Assembly (NCBI GenBank): GCA_900555035.1
Contig: USJX01000038.1
Span: 1-25,657 of the forward strand
Origin: an uncultured Prevotella sp.
GTDB taxonomy: Bacteria > Bacteroidota > Bacteroidia > Bacteroidales > Bacteroidaceae
Direction: 5' to 3'
DNA length: 25,657 nt
Shown: positions 22,098 to 25,657 of the stretch, one piece after another
Layout: each line of letters begins with the position of its first letter
Numbering within the stretch: the first letter of the stretch is position 1
The notes under the pieces: model-generated
Database searches by the model: none
Seen by the model: the letters and a program-made list of their open reading frames with translations, nothing else
What the model was told of the DNA's origin: nothing
Made by a program: the position numbers and the translations under genes

Positions 22098-22130
22098 CAA
22101 TTATTTGAAATAATTTCTTTTCTTCAATTA
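22078..22130. repeat. Tandem duplication at the pgi stop / HAD start
   Basis: A 26-27-bp unit is present twice in a row (22078-22103 and 22104-22130). On the minus strand the first copy starts at the pgi stop (TAATTGAAGAAAAG) and the second carries the HAD start codon (TAATTGATGAAAG). The copies differ by a substitution that turns ATG into AAG and by one base of length. Confidence 0.8.
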
Positions 22131-23486
22131 CTTCTCGTTAGCCAGACGCTCCTGAATAGCCTTGCTCTCAGCCTCGTAACCTGGCTTGTTGAGCAATGCG
22201 AACATGTTCTTCTTGTAAGCCTCAACACCTGGCTGGTTGAATGGGTTTACCTCTTCCAAGAGACCGCTGATACCGCAAGCCTTCTCGAAGAAGTAGATCA
22301 ACTGACCGAGGTAATATGCGTTCAACTCAGGTACGTTAACCAAGATGTTAGGAACACCACCGTCAACGTGAGCCAAACGGGTACCGAGTTCTGCCATCTT
22401 GTTCACCTCGTCAACACGCTTGCCCTCAAGGAAGTTCAAACCATCGAGGTTCTCATCATCGTGTGGGAAGAGCAACTTCTCGTTAGGAGTCTCAATGCTG
22501 ATTACAGTCTCGAAGATAGAGCGCTCGCCCTCCTGAATCCACTGACCCATAGAGTGAAGGTCGGTAGTGAAGTCGCAAGCTGCAGGGAAGATACCCTTCT
22601 GGTCCTTACCCTCGCTCTCACCGTAGAGCTGCTTCCACCACTCAGCGAAGTAGTGAAGCTTTGGCTGGAAGTTGCAGACAATCTCAATCTTCTTGCCTGC
22701 CTGTGTATAGAGAGCCTGACGTGTAGCAGCATAGATAGCAGCAGGGTTCTCTTCGAAAGCTACGTCCTTGCCGCAAGCCTTCTCCATGTCGGCTGCACCA
22801 GCTACGAGCTGCTTAACGTCGAAGCCAGCTACTGCGATAGGCAACAAACCTACTGGAGTCAATACAGAGAAGCGACCACCCACGTTGTCAGGGATGATGA
22901 AGCTCTTGTAACCCTCCTTGTCAGCGCAAGTGCGGGCAGCACCCTTCTTGGCATCGGTAACGGCTACGATAACATCCTTAGCCTCGTCCTTGCCACGCTG
23001 GTCCTCGCACTGCTTCTTCAAGAGGCGGAAAGCGAGAGCTGTCTCAGTAGTGGTGCCAGACTTAGAAATGTTGATGACACCAAACTTCTTGTCCTTCAGG
23101 AAAGAAGTCAACTCGAAGAGGTAATCCTCACCGATGTTGTTACCTGCGAAGAGGATAGTAGGGTTCTTCTTGTCGTTAACGAGCCAAGCAAAAGAGTTGC
23201 CGAGACCTTCGATAACGGCACGAGCACCAAGGTAGCTACCACCGATACCTGCAACAACCACGACCTCACACTTCTCGCGCAATGTGTTGGCAACAGTCTG
23301 AATCTCGTTGAGGAACTCAGGAGTGATAGAAGATGGCAAATGCAACCATCCCAAGAAATCGTTACCTTCACATGTGCCGTTTTCAAGAGCTTCCTGAGCG
23401 GCCTTTACCTTAGGCTCGTAAGCCTTTACTGCACCCTCTGAGAGGAATGATGCAGCCTTTGTAATGTTTAAGTTGATACTTTTCAT
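22128..23486 (-). CDS. pgi: Glucose-6-phosphate isomerase
   Basis: 452 residues, the normal length of the short bacterial form. It interconverts glucose-6-phosphate and fructose-6-phosphate in the cytoplasm. Visible are GIGGSYLGARA (80-90), the sugar-phosphate loop SKSGTTTE (141-148), GGRFSVLTPVGLLPIA, and near the C-terminus NPFNQPGVEAYKK. Its codon use is narrower than that of the accessory genes (AAG for Lys, CTC/TTG for Leu), as expected of a highly expressed gene. It lies 83 bp after gpsA; no clear own promoter is seen in that gap, which holds the 12-bp palindrome GATAGGCCTATC (23563-23574) over the gpsA stop. Confidence 0.96.
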   Translation of the reverse strand: MKSINLNITKAASFLSEGAVKAYEPKVKAAQEALENGTCEGNDFLGWLHLPSSITPEFLNEIQTVANTLREKCEVVVVAGIGGSYLGARAVIEGLGNSFAWLVNDKKNPTILFAGNNIGEDYLFELTSFLKDKKFGVINISKSGTTTETALAFRLLKKQCEDQRGKDEAKDVIVAVTDAKKGAARTCADKEGYKSFIIPDNVGGRFSVLTPVGLLPIAVAGFDVKQLVAGAADMEKACGKDVAFEENPAAIYAATRQALYTQAGKKIEIVCNFQPKLHYFAEWWKQLYGESEGKDQKGIFPAACDFTTDLHSMGQWIQEGERSIFETVISIETPNEKLLFPHDDENLDGLNFLEGKRVDEVNKMAELGTRLAHVDGGVPNILVNVPELNAYYLGQLIYFFEKACGISGLLEEVNPFNQPGVEAYKKNMFALLNKPGYEAESKAIQERLANEK

Positions 23487-23569
23487 TTTTCTTTTTAATA
23501 TCTAAATGAATGTGTTTAATTTTCTACTTGAAGACAAACTCTATCGGGAGAATCTTGGGTAGGATAGGC

Positions 23570-24568
23570 CTATCTGAACGAGTCGGTCAAGAGTTTGATT
23601 TCGATTTGCGGACTGATGCGCTCGTACAATATATTATATACGGCATCGAGGATTGGCATGTTGACGTGCATGTGGCGATTGATTTCCTTCATGCACTTGG
23701 TGCCGAAATATCCCTCGGCAATCATCTCCATCTCTATCTGCGCACTCTTCACGCTGTAACCTTTGCCTATCATGGTTCCGAAGGTGCGGTTTCGTGAAAA
23801 GTTGCTGTAACCTGTTACCAGAAGGTCACCCAGATACACCGAGTCGTATATGCTTCGGTCGATAGGGTGGACGGCTGTCAGGAAGCGATGCATCTCCTGT
23901 ACGGCGTTCGACATGAGCACCGCCTGGAAGTTGTCGCCATACTTCAGTCCACCACAGATTCCTGCGGCGATGGCATATACGTTTTTCAGCACCGATGAGT
24001 ATTCGATGCCTATCACGTCGCTTGAAGTCTTGGTCTTGATAAACTCGCTTGCCAGACAATCGTTGGCAAAGGCACGAGCTTTCTCCGTATCGCTGCAGCC
24101 CACAGTGAGATAGCTTAGTCGTTCCAGGGCTACTTCCTCTGCATGAGAAGGACCGCCGATGCACGCCAGATTCTCATAAGGCACGTCATATACCTGATGG
24201 AAATATTCCGAACAGACGAGGTTTTCGTCAGGCACGATACCTTTGATAGCTGTGATGATGAACTTGTTGCTGAGTCGGGTCTTGAGCTTTTTGAGATGAT
24301 TCTTCAGATAAGGCGATGGGGTGACGAACACGAGCGTGTCGTAGTTCTGCACTATCTTGTTGATGTCGGATGAGAAGAAAATCTCATCCACATTGAATCG
24401 TGCCGACATCAGATAGGCCGGGTTGTGGCCCATGCGCTTGAAGTCCTCGATGCGGTCGTCGCGACGCATATACCAACCTATGTGATGAGTATGACCCACC
24501 ACAATCTTGGCAATGGCTGTAGCCCAGCTACCGCCGCCAATTATCGCTATTTTACCGCAGTTATACAC
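23570..24568 (-). CDS. gpsA: Glycerol-3-phosphate dehydrogenase [NAD(P)+]
   Basis: 332 residues. Makes sn-glycerol-3-phosphate from dihydroxyacetone phosphate for phospholipid synthesis. The Rossmann motif is IIGGGSWATAIAK (9-21); AIKG (107-110), GPSHAEEV (139-146) and the catalytic K195 in SSVLKNVYAIAAG are present. The start is GTG (24568-24566) and no in-frame ATG lies close upstream; the MYNCGKIAIIGGG context fits the family start, so GTG is the likely true start. Stop is TAG. Order lysS-gpsA-pgi on one strand suggests a housekeeping block, although a repeat-rich gap separates it from lysS. Confidence 0.95.
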   Translation of the reverse strand: MYNCGKIAIIGGGSWATAIAKIVVGHTHHIGWYMRRDDRIEDFKRMGHNPAYLMSARFNVDEIFFSSDINKIVQNYDTLVFVTPSPYLKNHLKKLKTRLSNKFIITAIKGIVPDENLVCSEYFHQVYDVPYENLACIGGPSHAEEVALERLSYLTVGCSDTEKARAFANDCLASEFIKTKTSSDVIGIEYSSVLKNVYAIAAGICGGLKYGDNFQAVLMSNAVQEMHRFLTAVHPIDRSIYDSVYLGDLLVTGYSNFSRNRTFGTMIGKGYSVKSAQIEMEMIAEGYFGTKCMKEINRHMHVNMPILDAVYNILYERISPQIEIKLLTDSFR

Positions 24569-24582
24569 TTCGAATGATTTTA

Positions 24583-24702
24583 TAATTAATAATTAATAAT
24601 TAATAATTAATAATGTATAATAAGGCTTTCGCCTTTGTTTGTAGATATAATGTATAACCAATAAAAAGCCGGAACTCTTTATTAATTATACATTATTAAT
24701 TA
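24583..24702. repeat. AT-rich inverted-repeat element between lysS and gpsA
   Basis: Four tandem TAATTAA units (24583-24610) lead into an 18-bp perfect inverted repeat (24604-24621 with 24685-24702) around a 63-bp centre. The centre holds a small hairpin with a GAAA loop on the minus strand (AAGGC-GAAA-GCCTT, about 24622-24635). Beyond the right arm a further ATTATACATTAT copy follows. It may act as a terminator or processing site for lysS mRNA, or be a remnant of a small mobile element; I see no transposase or target duplication. Confidence 0.75.
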
Positions 24703-24713
24703 TACATTATCAA

Positions 24714-25657
24714 TTATGCATTTGCTGCATTAATCCAGCCCTGGATGTCATCAACAGAAGGCTTCTCGTAGCCGAGCTTGTACTTTTTGTTGATTTCTCC
24801 AATCTTCTGCTGCAAGCCTTGTGCTTTCTCTTCACGGATATCAGAGATGAGGTTGAAACCTGCCTTGCGGAGCACGTATGCCCAATCCTCTGGCACGCCA
24901 ATCTCTGCCCATTCCTTGATGGTACTCTGTGGCATCTTCTTCTCTGGCTTCATCTGTGGGAAGAACAATACCTCCTGGATAAAGGTCTTGCCTGTCATCA
25001 GCATGACCAAGCGGTCGATACCGATACCGATACCTGATGTTGGAGGCATACCGTACTGGAGGGCACGGAGGAAGTCCTGATCGATGATCATTGCTTCGTC
25101 GTCACCCTTGTCGGCAAGCTTCATCTGGTCGATGAAACGCTCTTCCTGGTCGATTGGGTCGTTGAGCTCTGAGTATGCGTTGGCAAGCTCCTTACCGTTT
25201 ACCATCAACTCGAAACGCTCGGTCAATCCTGGCTTAGAGCGGTGCATCTTGGTGAGTGGAGACATTTCTACAGGGTAGTCGGTGATGAAGGTTGGCTGGA
25301 GGAAGGTGCCCTCGCAGAACTCACCGAAGAGCTCGTCAATCAACTTACCCTTACCCATGGTCTCATCTACATCCATGCCCTTCTCCTTGCAGAATGCGCG
25401 GATTTCTTCCTCGGTCTTGCCGTTGCAGTCGAAACCGGTCTTCTCCTTGATGGCATCGAGGATAGGCAGACGGCGATATGGAGCCTTGAAGCTGATGATG
25501 TTGCCATCTATCTCGCGCTCTGGCTTGCCGTTAACGGCGATACAGATGGTTTCGAGCAATTTTTCTGTGAATGACATCATCCAGTTGTAGTCCTTGTACT
25601 GAACGTAAAGCTCCATACAGGTGAACTCTGGGTTGTGGTTGCGGTCCATACCCTCGT
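24714..25657 (-). CDS. lysS: Lysyl-tRNA synthetase (class II), 5' part outside window
   Basis: The frame is open to the window edge; the last 314 or so residues are present. It starts within motif 2 (EGMDRNHNPEFTCMELY), and motif 3 is GIGIGIDRLVMLMTG, with the ATP/lysine-site NGKELANAYSELNDP before it. After the usual LFFPQMKPE end it carries an extra C-terminal stretch of about 65 residues (to NAANA), containing WAYVLRKAGFNLISDIREEK, as found in Bacteroidetes LysRS. It charges tRNA-Lys in the cytoplasm. The gene is intact as far as seen. Confidence 0.95.
   Translation of the reverse strand, partial: EGMDRNHNPEFTCMELYVQYKDYNWMMSFTEKLLETICIAVNGKPEREIDGNIISFKAPYRRLPILDAIKEKTGFDCNGKTEEEIRAFCKEKGMDVDETMGKGKLIDELFGEFCEGTFLQPTFITDYPVEMSPLTKMHRSKPGLTERFELMVNGKELANAYSELNDPIDQEERFIDQMKLADKGDDEAMIIDQDFLRALQYGMPPTSGIGIGIDRLVMLMTGKTFIQEVLFFPQMKPEKKMPQSTIKEWAEIGVPEDWAYVLRKAGFNLISDIREEKAQGLQQKIGEINKKYKLGYEKPSVDDIQGWINAANA

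Noticed and set aside
22368..23441. Long plus-strand open frame (357 codons) opposite pgi
   Set aside because: It is a by-product of the biased codon use of pgi, whose own frame has all family motifs.

Overview
The window looks like a chromosomal segment of a Bacteroidales bacterium, most likely Prevotellaceae (Prevotella/Segatella type). The reasons are: promoters of the Bacteroidetes form (TTTG, about 19-20 nt, then TAnnTTTG), no clear Shine-Dalgarno sequences, a fucIAKP-type L-fucose operon, and the protein families present. This is inferred from sequence features, not from a database match.

Layout. (1) 1-575: a type II toxin-antitoxin pair, toxin cut by the window edge. (2) 722-2074: a DUF4143-type AAA ATPase, with a 33-bp-period repeat array upstream, then a divergent small monooxygenase-like gene. 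(3) 2867-4168: a PHP-domain phosphatase and a beta-carbonic anhydrase in one minus-strand operon. (4) 4306-9385: a tolC-emrA-emrB type tripartite efflux operon with a divergent AraC-family regulator. (5) 9342-13847: a signalling cluster, all on the minus strand. It holds a sigma-54-dependent NtrC-type response regulator, a small secreted Ala/Pro/Thr/Val-rich protein, and a hybrid histidine kinase carrying its own receiver and Hpt domains. A near-consensus -24/-12 promoter lies before the small secreted gene, and a cluster of TTCCCC inverted repeats sits just upstream of it. (6) 14128-15867: a heavy-metal P1B ATPase that lacks its nucleotide-binding domain. (7) 15988-21183: an L-fucose operon (fucI-fucA-fucK-fucP). 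fucI carries an in-frame TAG at codon 17 and fucP carries an internal deletion with a frameshift. A 26-bp palindrome adjoins the operon promoter. (8) 21342-25657: housekeeping genes lysS (partial), gpsA, pgi and a HAD phosphatase.

How they work together. The efflux operon exports toxic compounds under probable AraC control. The kinase and regulator could form a His-Asp-His-Asp phosphorelay whose nearest target is the small secreted protein. The fucose genes would take fucose to dihydroxyacetone phosphate and lactaldehyde, but as read here transport and possibly isomerisation are damaged. Three lesions (P-type ATPase, fucP, fucI) within 6 kb suggest either real gene decay or local assembly error, and this should be settled first.

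The most novel-looking item is the sigma-54 module at 11798-13847.
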